Below, piece after piece: positions 1-5,850 of a stretch of DNA of 6,715 bases. Below the pieces are notes generated by a model. That model was not told the origin of the DNA. It saw only the letters and a program-made list of their open reading frames with translations, and searched no databases. Origin of the DNA: Candidatus Roizmanbacteria bacterium CG_4_9_14_0_8_um_filter_34_12 (GTDB lineage: Bacteria; Patescibacteriota; Microgenomatia; UBA1406; GWC2-37-13); assembly GCA_002789465.1 (NCBI GenBank), contig PFTH01000192.1, positions 1-6,715 on the forward strand. The letters run 5' to 3'. Each line of letters begins with the position of its first letter. The stretch's first letter is position 1. A program made the position numbers and the translations under genes.

Positions 1-72
1 AATGGTACAAAACTATTAGTTACAGAAACTTTTGGTGTTTACAAACAAACAGGGGTTGAAAGAATTACGTAA
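1..72 (+). CDS. C-terminal end of an unidentified protein (partial)
   Basis: Frame 1 is open from the window edge and encodes 23 residues ending in GVYKQTGVERIT, followed by TAA at 70-72. The start and nearly all of the gene lie outside the window. The visible tail (a beta-like stretch, KLLVTETFGVYK) is too short to assign to a family, and I do not recognise it. The 49-nt AT-rich gap that follows separates it from the HEAT-repeat gene, so it may belong to another transcript. The open frame with a clean stop supports a real gene end, but this could be chance over so short a length. Confidence 0.5.
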   Translation, partial: NGTKLLVTETFGVYKQTGVERIT

Positions 73-75
73 CAT

Positions 76-109
76 AATTAATATAAAAATAATATAAAAA
101 TTATTAATT
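76..109. repeat. AT-rich tandem and inverted repeat in the gap before the HEAT gene
   Basis: AATATAAAAAT occurs twice in tandem (80-90 and 91-101). An 8-bp inverted repeat, AATTAATA (76-83) and TATTAATT (102-109), brackets it. The segment has almost no G or C. It could be a weak terminator for the upstream gene or promoter-proximal AT-rich DNA. The stem is A/T only and would be unstable as RNA, so no function is asserted. Confidence 0.4.
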
Positions 110-121
110 TTATCTATACCT

Positions 122-634
122 ATGAAACTACTTGATGAAATCAGAGATACAAATAAAAAACCAAAAGAATTTTTGGTCTTTTTGTCAGAAAAAGTTAAAA
201 AAGATAAAAGTCTGCTGGATAATTTTTCAAAATGTTTGGAAAACGGATCTCCGGTTGAAAAAGGAATTTGTATGGAAGTTTTAGAATTTGTTTCATAGGA
301 AAAACCTGAATTGGTTATCCCCTACATTGACGAAGTAATAACTTACATAAATTATGATGCACCGAGAGTTAAATGGGAAGCAGCCAGAGTCGTTGCCAAC
401 CTTTCTCAAAAGTATCCGGAAAAAGCCGCAAAAGCTGTTGATAAATTAATGATCAATACAAAAGATAAAGGAACGGTTGTCCGGTGGGCAACTGCTTTTG
501 CACTGGGCGAAATCGTAAAATATAACAAAAACATTCAAAAGGAATTGGTTAAAAAAATTGAAGATATAATCAAAAAGGAACAAAACAGCGGAGTGAAAAA
601 TGTTTACTTAAAAGCTTTAAAAATGATAAAATAA
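122..634 (+). pseudogene. HEAT-repeat protein gene interrupted by an in-frame TAG
   Basis: Reading from ATG at 122, 58 codons (MKLLDEIRDTNKKPKEF...VLEFVS) run to TAG at 296-298. The same frame then continues without a shift through EKPELVIPYIDEV and RVKWEAARVVANL to TAA at 632-634. Joined, this gives about 170 codons of alpha-helical repeat protein. Features such as PRVKWEAARVVANL and VVRWATAFALGEI are typical of bacterial HEAT-repeat proteins, which act as protein-interaction scaffolds. The reading frame and the repeat character carry on directly past the stop, so a single substitution (for example AAG or CAG to TAG) is the simplest explanation. The part after the stop could in principle start at TTG 311, but that would begin inside a repeat. 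No Shine-Dalgarno sequence precedes ATG 122. The gene heads the small cluster, 5 nt before the nucleotidyltransferase. Alternatives are a sequencing error or, less likely, amber readthrough. Confidence 0.8.
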
Positions 635-639
635 AACAT

Positions 640-930
640 ATGAAATTAACATACTCTAAAGAAGAGTTAAAACAAATCTGTTCAAAATATCAGGTTGATT
701 ATTTGGGTGTGTTTGGTTCTGTTGCCCGAGGTGATAATAAAAAAGGGTCGGATATTGATCTTTTGGTCAGATTTTCACCTGCAAACAACGGGGGCTTGTT
801 TGAATTATCAGCTATGCGTGATGATCTTCAAAAATTATTGCATAGAAAGGTTGATTTATTAACAGAAGGTTTTTTAAGTAAATATTTTAAAGATGAGGTT
901 GTTTCTCAGGCAAAAACTATCTATGAATAA
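640..930 (+). CDS. MNT-type (MntA-like) minimal nucleotidyltransferase
   Basis: This 96-residue protein belongs to the polymerase-beta-like nucleotidyltransferase superfamily, MNT group. The active-site signature is complete: G26-S27-V-A-R-G31, then S37-D38-I-D40, with a third acidic residue D72 in KVDLL. Two Asp of the SDID motif plus the distal Asp normally bind the catalytic metals. Characterised MntA proteins are antitoxins that AMPylate the HepT RNase toxin encoded beside them. No HepT-like (DUF86) ORF with an RX4HXY motif is visible here, so this is an orphan copy or acts on something else. The length matches the family. It starts 5 nt after the HEAT gene and its end overlaps the next gene by 8 nt, which suggests translational coupling. 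No Shine-Dalgarno is seen. The fold is secure; the biological target is unknown. Confidence 0.9.
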   Translation: MKLTYSKEELKQICSKYQVDYLGVFGSVARGDNKKGSDIDLLVRFSPANNGGLFELSAMRDDLQKLLHRKVDLLTEGFLSKYFKDEVVSQAKTIYE

Positions 931-1219
931 AATAGTTCAGGGATTTGTTGCAGGATTTGCTTTTGGAATTATCGATGTTTTACTGATGATTCCGATTCCA
1001 ATGAATGATAAACCGATTGCCATGCTTGCGTCTTTTATTAACCGTTTCGCCATTGGATTTTTTATCGCCATAACGGATATTCCTATCCCCTCTTGGACAA
1101 AAGGAATTCTTATTGGCTTGCTCTTGAGCTTGCCTGATGCAATCATCACCAAAACCTATACACCGATTATTGGAGTTGGAGCAATTGGGGGTTTAATTAT
1201 TGGGTTGTTGATTAAATAA
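923..1219 (+). CDS. Small multi-pass membrane protein of unknown function
   Basis: This 98-residue, very hydrophobic protein begins MNKIVQGFVAGFAFGIIDVLL. I chose ATG 923, which overlaps the preceding stop (ATGAATAA). The alternative upstream start at 893 adds a charged leader from inside the nucleotidyltransferase gene. Hydrophobic stretches lie at about residues 5-25, 33-52, 60-74 and 80-97, separated by short polar turns containing MNDK, SWTK and KTYT, so three or four membrane spans are likely. Glycines recur in the helices (GFVAGFAFG, GVGAIGGLIIG), as in tightly packed membrane proteins. It resembles short conserved hypothetical membrane proteins in many bacteria, but I know no assigned function. 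It is followed 4 nt later by the GNAT gene. Base composition appears more GC-balanced than its neighbours, which may hint at separate acquisition. Confidence 0.8.
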   Translation: MNKIVQGFVAGFAFGIIDVLLMIPIPMNDKPIAMLASFINRFAIGFFIAITDIPIPSWTKGILIGLLLSLPDAIITKTYTPIIGVGAIGGLIIGLLIK

Positions 1220-1223
1220 ATCT

Positions 1224-1652
1224 ATGCAAATCACTGTTAAAGAAACAAAAGATTTAGATTATGAAAAAGTAGTTGATATTTTTTACGAAGTTAAATTCTT
1301 AAAGAATCCTAATAAAAGAGAAATTTATAAAAAAACAATTGAAAAAGCTTTCAAAAATTCTCAATACGTTGTTTCTGCTTGGGATGGTAATAAATTAATT
1401 GGATTTGCTCGCGTGATAACTGATGGATCTTTGTTTGCAACGATTTGGAATATGTTGATTAAACCGGAATATCAAAAACAAGGAATTGGTAAACAACTTA
1501 TTCGAAAATGTCTAAATAAATATCCAGAATGTTATTTCTTTTTATTTGGAGACAAAAAAGTTGTAAGTTTTTATCAAAAATCAGGGTTTGAAATTCATCG
1601 TTTTGGAATGTACCTAAAAGACGGACCTAAAAGATGTATTACATACAATTAG
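1224..1652 (+). CDS. GNAT-family N-acetyltransferase
   Basis: This is a single-domain Gcn5-related acetyltransferase of 142 residues, the usual size for a stand-alone GNAT. The acetyl-CoA pyrophosphate-binding motif A is clear: Q84-K-Q-G87-I-G89 (Q/RxxGxG/A) after strand IWNMLIKPEY, followed by helix KQLIRKCL. Motif-B-like FYQKSGFEIHRF at about 117-128 is also present, as in small-molecule and protein acetyltransferases. The N-terminal part (WDGNKLIGFARVITDG, about 53-68) matches the usual central beta-strands. The substrate cannot be told from the sequence. It lies 4 nt after the membrane-protein gene with no Shine-Dalgarno and ends in TAG, which shows that UAG is a normal stop in this genome. 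It is probably the last gene of the small cluster, since 253 nt of repeat-bearing intergenic DNA follow. Confidence 0.92.
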   Translation: MQITVKETKDLDYEKVVDIFYEVKFLKNPNKREIYKKTIEKAFKNSQYVVSAWDGNKLIGFARVITDGSLFATIWNMLIKPEYQKQGIGKQLIRKCLNKYPECYFFLFGDKKVVSFYQKSGFEIHRFGMYLKDGPKRCITYN

Positions 1653-1735
1653 ATTTAATTAAGTTAAGTTGATAAAAAAAGCTCCGTGAATTATTACGCG
1701 AGAGTTTCATTAGTAATAAAGTTTATTCTTATATT

Positions 1736-1783
1736 AACGGGATTGCTTCACCCAGCTAAGCTGGGTTCGCAATGACATTTTTT
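1736..1783 (+). repeat. Palindromic repeat A1 (possible terminator of the small-gene cluster)
   Basis: AACGGGATTGCTTCA (1736-1750) and TCGCAATGACATTTTT (1767-1782) flank a perfect 6-bp hairpin, CCCAGC (1751-1756), loop TAA, GCTGGG (1760-1765). An outer pairing, ATTGC (1742-1746) with GCAAT (1769-1773), encloses it. Both flanks recur at 5851-5907 around a different inner hairpin, so this is a dispersed element. A run of six T at 1778-1783, about 5 nt past the outer stem, could let it end transcription about 90 nt after the GNAT gene. That function is inferred. Confidence 0.75.
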
Positions 1784-1820
1784 GGTATGGTTTTATCATT
1801 CTGTCACCACTTCCGATTGT

Positions 1821-1888
1821 CCAGAATCAAGACCAGATTCTGGATGCCCTCGCCTTTGGCGGGGTTACCAGAATGACGCGTTACCAAT
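1821..1888 (+). repeat. Palindromic repeat B1 with alternative hairpins
   Basis: The segment ATTCTGG (1837-1843) can pair with either of two copies of CCAGAAT: 1821-1827 upstream or 1868-1874 downstream. Inside the downstream pairing sits a second stem, CCTCGCC (1848-1854), loop TTT, GGCGGGG (1858-1864), with one G-T wobble. The end of the element, ATGACGCG (1873-1880) and TTACCAAT (1881-1888), recurs in B2 at 5810-5834. It resembles the widespread CTGGAT...GGGAATGAC palindromic intergenic repeats of many bacteria. The ATG at 1873 lies within it, which argues against that codon as the DUF4012 start. Confidence 0.7.
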
Positions 1889-1893
1889 TGCTG

Positions 1894-1899
1894 TATAAT
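1894..1899 (+). promoter_or_regulatory. Probable -10 box of the DUF4012-bL25 transcript
   Basis: A perfect TATAAT lies 6 nt before ATG 1906, so the expected transcription start coincides with the start codon (leaderless mRNA). No convincing -35 hexamer is seen at the right distance (around 1871-1877), where repeat B1 ends. Confidence rests on the perfect hexamer and on the parallel layout at two other genes in this window. Confidence 0.55.
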
Positions 1900-1905
1900 C
1901 TTTTT

Positions 1906-4158
1906 ATGTCCATCATTACTGAAACTAGTGAGTCAAATCAGCCGATTTTAATTGTGTGTAAGGATAAAAATGTAGTTTTATCTGAACTGCAAAAAAAATT
2001 GCATCCATATAGTAAATCAATTTTTATCTCTCCCCATCTTCCAGAAAACCATTCACGATTTGAAATTATTTTTATGATCAACGAAAAATTCTCCATTCAA
2101 GGAAACAAAAAACAAAAATGTATTTATATATACATTAATCAAATAACACTTGCTCAAAGTGCAGGTAAAAAAAATAAAAATAGCAATACAAAAGTAATTG
2201 ATATTCACGGAGATTCAAATCAAATTTCAAGTCAGATGGATAATTTGATTTGGTTTGCGCTCTCCTCCAGTTCGGAAAAATATCTCCAAATACAACTACC
2301 AAAATTACATTCTGTTACAAAAAAGCAGCATCAAATTCAATGGCATTTTCCTTCTTTTAAACCGTCAAAAATTAGACTCTTTTTTATCACAATCCTTCTC
2401 GTATTAACAATCAATCTGTCTTTTTTACCACCACTTTTAATCTCGGGAATATTACTAATCAAAAGCGGTCAGCTTTTTAAAAACGAATCAGTCAAACAAA
2501 GTCAAGCTGTTTCAAAATCATCTACGCGTTATTTACAGATAAGTAAAAAAATCTATCAATCCACTCGACCGATGTTACTTTTATTTAATATGGCATCATT
2601 TCCTGATGACTTAATCCAACTAGTGGAAAAAAGCAATGTGGTGGTTGAGCAAGCAACGAATACTTACAAAGACAGCCGTCAAAATCTAGAATTAATTTTA
2701 AAACCAAACAAAACTGTAAACGAAAAACAACAGTTAACTGATAGTTTAAATAAGCTACCTAATCAAATTGAAAAAATTAATGAAAATCTTAGTATTATTC
2801 AACAAAAATTACCGGCAGTTTCTAAACTCAAACAAATCAAGGAACAAATTTCGCAAACACTGCAAATTAGTGCACAAGTAAAAACCATTCCTCCACTTTT
2901 AATAAAAATTATGGCGAAAAATTCTGAAAAAAAATATTTACTTTTCTTTGCTAATAATATGGAACTACGTCCCGGGGGCGGGTTTATTGGCTCTTTTGGT
3001 ATTATGACTTGGAAGGATCTGACGATGACTGATCTTAAAATATATGATGTCTATGATGCTGATGGACAACTCACAGCCCATGTTGATCCACCCGAACCCA
3101 TTCGTAAATACTTAAAACAGCCACATTGGTTTTTGCGGGATAGTGCTTTTTCACCTGATTTTTCAGTCAATTACCAAATAGCTAAATTTTTTCTGGAAAA
3201 AGAAGTTGGTTTGAAAGATTTTTCCGGTGCTTTTTTATTCACAACCACTGCTATCAAGCAGCTTTTATCTGCATATGAAAAAATTAATCTGGTTGATTTT
3301 AACGAAATTGTAACAAAAGATAATTTCTATTTAAAAGCCCAATATTATGCAGAAAAAGGATTTTTCCCAGGATCAACTCAAAAAAAAACATTTCTCTCTG
3401 CACTTGCTCGACAAATGCTCTCTGAAGCTGATCAGGCCAATCCAATTAATTTGCTTTTAGCTTTAAAAAATGCACTGGATGAAAAACAAATTGTGGCTTA
3501 TTTTGAAGACTCACAAATTCAAGATCAGATCGATCTTCAGTATTGGTCAGGACGCGTGTTCCCTTCAGTCTGCCCACCAAAAGTTGATAACTGCCTACCT
3601 GATTATTTTTTTCCTATTGAAGCTAATCTTGGTGTTAACAAAGCGAATTTTTTTATTAATCATTCTCTTACAATAAACAGTCAAATTGATGTTACTGGTA
3701 AATGGGAAAATACCGCCATAATCCGATTAAAAAATACGGCTATAAACGCAGTTTTTCCCGGTGGAGACTATGTCAATTATATTCAGATCATGATTCCGAA
3801 AAATGCAACTATTCAAGAAGTAAAAAACGATAGTGTCATTATAAATGAATTTGATCTAAAAAACGATATATATCAGACAGTTGGATTATTAGTTACAATC
3901 CCCCCTCAAAAAACTATTGACTTAAAAATTAAATATAAAAACGAATTTAAGTTAATCAAAGGCAAAAATATTTATCAATTATTACTGCAAAAACAAATCG
4001 GTAGTTCAAATCAAGACTTCACTTTTAACATCAAACTGCCAAAAAGAACCTATCTCATCAACCAAAACTTCACTCCGCTTGTCAAAGGTCAAACCATTGT
4101 TTATAATACAACCTTAACGGCAGACAAAATATTTTTTATGGAACTGCTTCGTGAATAA
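1906..4158 (+). CDS. DUF4012 membrane-anchored extracytoplasmic protein
   Basis: This is a 750-residue protein. I chose ATG 1906, just downstream of a TATAAT box, over ATG 1873, which lies in repeat B1 and adds 11 residues. Residues 11-134 form an alternating beta/alpha cytoplasmic domain resembling a decayed Rossmann fold. Residues 156-185 are a hydrophobic membrane segment (IRLFFITILLVLTINL onward). Residues 186-334 look helical, partly coiled-coil-like. The DUF4012 core begins at about 343 with KYLLFFANNMELRPGGGFIG and includes LRDSAFSPDF (410-419). The C-terminal part has ANLGVNKANFFI and GGDYVNYIQIMIP (619-631), both typical of the family. C556 and C563 could form a disulfide outside the cell. 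The molecular role of DUF4012 is not established; a cell-envelope function is inferred from the topology. bL25 follows after 12 nt. Confidence 0.9.
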   Translation: MSIITETSESNQPILIVCKDKNVVLSELQKKLHPYSKSIFISPHLPENHSRFEIIFMINEKFSIQGNKKQKCIYIYINQITLAQSAGKKNKNSNTKVIDIHGDSNQISSQMDNLIWFALSSSSEKYLQIQLPKLHSVTKKQHQIQWHFPSFKPSKIRLFFITILLVLTINLSFLPPLLISGILLIKSGQLFKNESVKQSQAVSKSSTRYLQISKKIYQSTRPMLLLFNMASFPDDLIQLVEKSNVVVEQATNTYKDSRQNLELILKPNKTVNEKQQLTDSLNKLPNQIEKINENLSIIQQKLPAVSKLKQIKEQISQTLQISAQVKTIPPLLIKIMAKNSEKKYLLFFANNMELRPGGGFIGSFGIMTWKDLTMTDLKIYDVYDADGQLTAHVDPPEPIRKYLKQPHWFLRDSAFSPDFSVNYQIAKFFLEKEVGLKDFSGAFLFTTTAIKQLLSAYEKINLVDFNEIVTKDNFYLKAQYYAEKGFFPGSTQKKTFLSALARQMLSEADQANPINLLLALKNALDEKQIVAYFEDSQIQDQIDLQYWSGRVFPSVCPPKVDNCLPDYFFPIEANLGVNKANFFINHSLTINSQIDVTGKWENTAIIRLKNTAINAVFPGGDYVNYIQIMIPKNATIQEVKNDSVIINEFDLKNDIYQTVGLLVTIPPQKTIDLKIKYKNEFKLIKGKNIYQLLLQKQIGSSNQDFTFNIKLPKRTYLINQNFTPLVKGQTIVYNTTLTADKIFFMELLRE

Positions 4159-4170
4159 ATTTATAAAATT

Positions 4171-4920
4171 ATGAAAAAAACAAAAACCACAACCTCACAA
4201 AAAATTACGCTTGATGTTAGTCCTCGAAAAGTATTCGGAAAAAAACTTAATCAAATTCGCAAAGAAGGAATTCTTCCTGCTAATATTTTCGGTACAAATT
4301 TTAAATCAGTCTCAATCAGCGTACCAATGAAAGATTTTATAAAAACCTATCGGGCAGCTCGAGGAACATCAGTAATTTATATTAAACTTGAAAAAGAAGA
4401 GATTCCAGTTCTGATTAAAAAAGTACAAAAACATCCTATTCATAATTTAGTGCTTCATGTTGATTTTAAAAAAATTGACTTAAAACAAAAAGTTGAAACA
4501 GAAGTCCCAATTAAGGTGAACGGTATTTCAATTGCAGTTACGCAAAAAGGTGGAGTGCTATTAACTCAAACTAATAAATTGCTCGTGGTTGCATTACCAC
4601 AAGACATCCCTCAAGAAATTATTATTGATATTAGTAAGATTACGGAAATCGGCCAAGAAATTAAAGTTTCAGATTTACCAAAATCTACTACTTATGAAAT
4701 TAAAACCGATGCCGTTCGAACTATTATTTCTGTAATTGAGCATAAAGAAGAAAGCACAGTTGCGGAAACTGCTGTTGCTGCTCCTGAGGTGCTTACAGCA
4801 AAACCTGAAGAAGGGGCTGAAAGGACAACCGAAACGACTGCAAAAGAAGGTGTTGATAAAAAAGCTCCAGCTGCTGATGCGAAAAAAGAAGAACCAAAAA
4901 AACCAGAAGATAAGAAATAA
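4171..4920 (+). CDS. rplY: Large-subunit ribosomal protein bL25, CTC/TL5 type
   Basis: This is a 249-residue bL25 of the long CTC/TL5 form. The N-terminal 5S-rRNA-binding L25 domain (about 11-103) contains GKKLNQIRKEGILPANIFG, the usual RKxGxxPAxxYG region with Phe in place of Tyr, and ends in HPIHNLVLHVDFKKI. The TL5 C-terminal beta domain (about 106-190) shows EVPIKVNG, QKGGVLLTQ, LPQDIPQEIIIDIS and IGQEIKVSDLP. Residues about 191-249 are a low-complexity tail rich in Ala, Glu and Lys, as in many CTC proteins. The protein binds 5S rRNA in the central protuberance of the 50S subunit. The ATG lies 12 nt after the DUF4012 stop with no Shine-Dalgarno, so it is probably co-transcribed with that gene. 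It converges on the phosphatase gene with 24 nt between stops. Confidence 0.96.
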   Translation: MKKTKTTTSQKITLDVSPRKVFGKKLNQIRKEGILPANIFGTNFKSVSISVPMKDFIKTYRAARGTSVIYIKLEKEEIPVLIKKVQKHPIHNLVLHVDFKKIDLKQKVETEVPIKVNGISIAVTQKGGVLLTQTNKLLVVALPQDIPQEIIIDISKITEIGQEIKVSDLPKSTTYEIKTDAVRTIISVIEHKEESTVAETAVAAPEVLTAKPEEGAERTTETTAKEGVDKKAPAADAKKEEPKKPEDKK

Positions 4921-4944
4921 CTCTATTTAAAGAGAAACCCCCTA

Positions 4945-5745
4945 TTAATTAAGTTTGTTAAGGATAAATTTAACTACCTCTTTATTTCCGGCTAGAATTC
5001 GATATGTTTTTTCCGCCGAAAAATATTCTTCTCCCAGATCTTGTCCTTTGAGATTAACAGCTATTCCCCCAGCTCCTTTAATTAATGACACCATTGTTCC
5101 TATCTCCTCTGGTCGCATTTGATAAGCACCCATTACCGTTGATATTTGCGCCATTGTATAAGTCAAACTTCCAATATTAGAACCTGTCCAACGAATATGA
5201 ATTTTTTGTGCCAAAGGTGCAAAAGCATCATAAGCTTTTTTATAATATAAATCAAAATACACTGGTGTTGATTGACCAATGTCCCATTTTTTATTTAGCT
5301 TCACTGCTCCACCTTTAAGTGTCTTTGTTGTTTTCCCATCATAAATCCACCCTAAATTTGTGGTATATTCAATCGCACCAGAAGCTACAACGTTTTTTAG
5401 TTGTGGGTTTAATCCTTGATAACAAGCAATTAATAATCCATATGGTAATAAATTTTTTCCTAACTTGTAGTTAGTGCTCCCATCTAGGGGGTCAAAAACT
5501 ATCGTATGGGTTGGATTTGAATGGAATTTAATCGTTCCGATTTCTTCAGAAAATATATTAAACGGTAGATTATTTTGTTTAATATAATCAATTAAGGCTT
5601 GTTCCATTTTCACATCCATCCCGATAGTTTTATCACCTTTAGCATTTATCGTCCCGACTTCTTTAACAAGAAGTGGTGTTGTTGTGATTATCTTTCTACC
5701 AAGAAGTAACATGTTTCGGATATATTGAGCTAAAGGAAGTTCCAT
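4945..5745 (-). CDS. Inositol monophosphatase-family sugar/polyol phosphatase
   Basis: This 266-residue protein has the FIG (IMPase/FBPase/CysQ) metal-dependent phosphatase signatures in order: G37-DKTIGMD44-VKME48, S66-E67-E68, and the catalytic F84-DPLDGSTN92 with D85 and D88. GSN at 188-190 and AGGIAVNL at 225-232 follow. Length is normal for a stand-alone IMPase-like enzyme (about 250-275). The family hydrolyses inositol phosphates, fructose bisphosphate, NADP or PAP with Mg2+, and the sequence does not fix the substrate. The late metal-ligand region, normally WDxAAG, reads RPEEIG (211-216), so Glu may replace the usual Asp. I chose ATG at 5745 because it begins MELPLAQYIR just after an extended -10 box. 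A longer frame to 5805 would run through the promoter into repeat B2. It is divergent from nusA. Confidence 0.9.
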   Translation of the reverse strand: MELPLAQYIRNMLLLGRKIITTTPLLVKEVGTINAKGDKTIGMDVKMEQALIDYIKQNNLPFNIFSEEIGTIKFHSNPTHTIVFDPLDGSTNYKLGKNLLPYGLLIACYQGLNPQLKNVVASGAIEYTTNLGWIYDGKTTKTLKGGAVKLNKKWDIGQSTPVYFDLYYKKAYDAFAPLAQKIHIRWTGSNIGSLTYTMAQISTVMGAYQMRPEEIGTMVSLIKGAGGIAVNLKGQDLGEEYFSAEKTYRILAGNKEVVKFILNKLN

Positions 5746-5752
5746 GACCTTT

Positions 5753-5761
5753 ATTATATCA
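5753..5761 (-). promoter_or_regulatory. Extended -10 promoter of the phosphatase gene
   Basis: On the minus strand the sequence reads TGATATAAT, a perfect extended -10 (TGnTATAAT), with the hexamer at 5758-5753 and 7 nt before the ATG at 5745. The transcript should start at or one base before the ATG. An AAAGG lies only 2 nt from the ATG, too close to act as a normal ribosome-binding site. No clear -35 is seen, as is common for extended -10 promoters. Confidence 0.7.
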
Positions 5762-5786
5762 AGAAATATTAAAAAGGTATATTTCG

Positions 5787-5834
5787 TCTGGATCCCCGTC
5801 TTCACGGGGATGACGCGGAAATCTTGTTACCAAT
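5787..5834 (+). repeat. Palindromic repeat B2
   Basis: TCTGG (5787-5791) leads into a perfect 8-bp stem, ATCCCCGT (5792-5799), loop CTTC, ACGGGGAT (5804-5811). ATGACGCG (5810-5817) and TTACCAAT (5827-5834) follow. TCTGGAT, ATGACGCG and TTACCAAT are shared in the same order with B1 at 1839-1888, while the stem sequence differs. It lies upstream of the phosphatase promoter. The type matches the common CTGGAT-CCCG...CGGG-ATGAC dispersed palindromes of bacterial genomes. Confidence 0.75.
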
Positions 5835-5850
5835 AAAATTGTTCAATATA

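Noticed and set aside
296..298. UAG or UGA recoding as in some Patescibacteria
   Set aside because: TAG ends the GNAT gene normally and no in-frame TGA occurs in any gene; one lesion does not support an altered code.
893..922. Upstream start for the small membrane protein
   Set aside because: It would add a charged leader encoded inside the nucleotidyltransferase gene; ATG 923 gives a normal hydrophobic N-terminus and a typical short overlap.
937..1152. 71-codon minus-strand ORF
   Set aside because: Antisense shadow of the small membrane protein gene; it has no recognisable features.
1669..1697. Promoter TTGATA...TATTAC after the GNAT gene
   Set aside because: The -10 match is poor and no gene starts nearby; the perfect TATAAT at 1894 is better placed.
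1873..1905. ATG 1873 as the DUF4012 start
   Set aside because: It lies within the arm of repeat B1 and upstream of the TATAAT box; ATG 1906 is the better supported start.
3470..3676. 68-codon ORF inside the DUF4012 gene
   Set aside because: Frame-shifted shadow of a well-supported coding region.
4736..4930. 64-codon ORF over the bL25 tail
   Set aside because: A Leu/Lys-rich product of the repetitive Ala/Lys codons of bL25 read in another frame.
4921..4944. Bidirectional terminator between bL25 and the phosphatase
   Set aside because: Only a 4-bp CTCT/AGAG pairing is present with no T-run after it; too weak to call.
5746..5805. Twenty-residue N-terminal extension of the phosphatase
   Set aside because: It would read through the extended -10 promoter and into the repeat B2 palindrome, and adds nothing that resembles the family.
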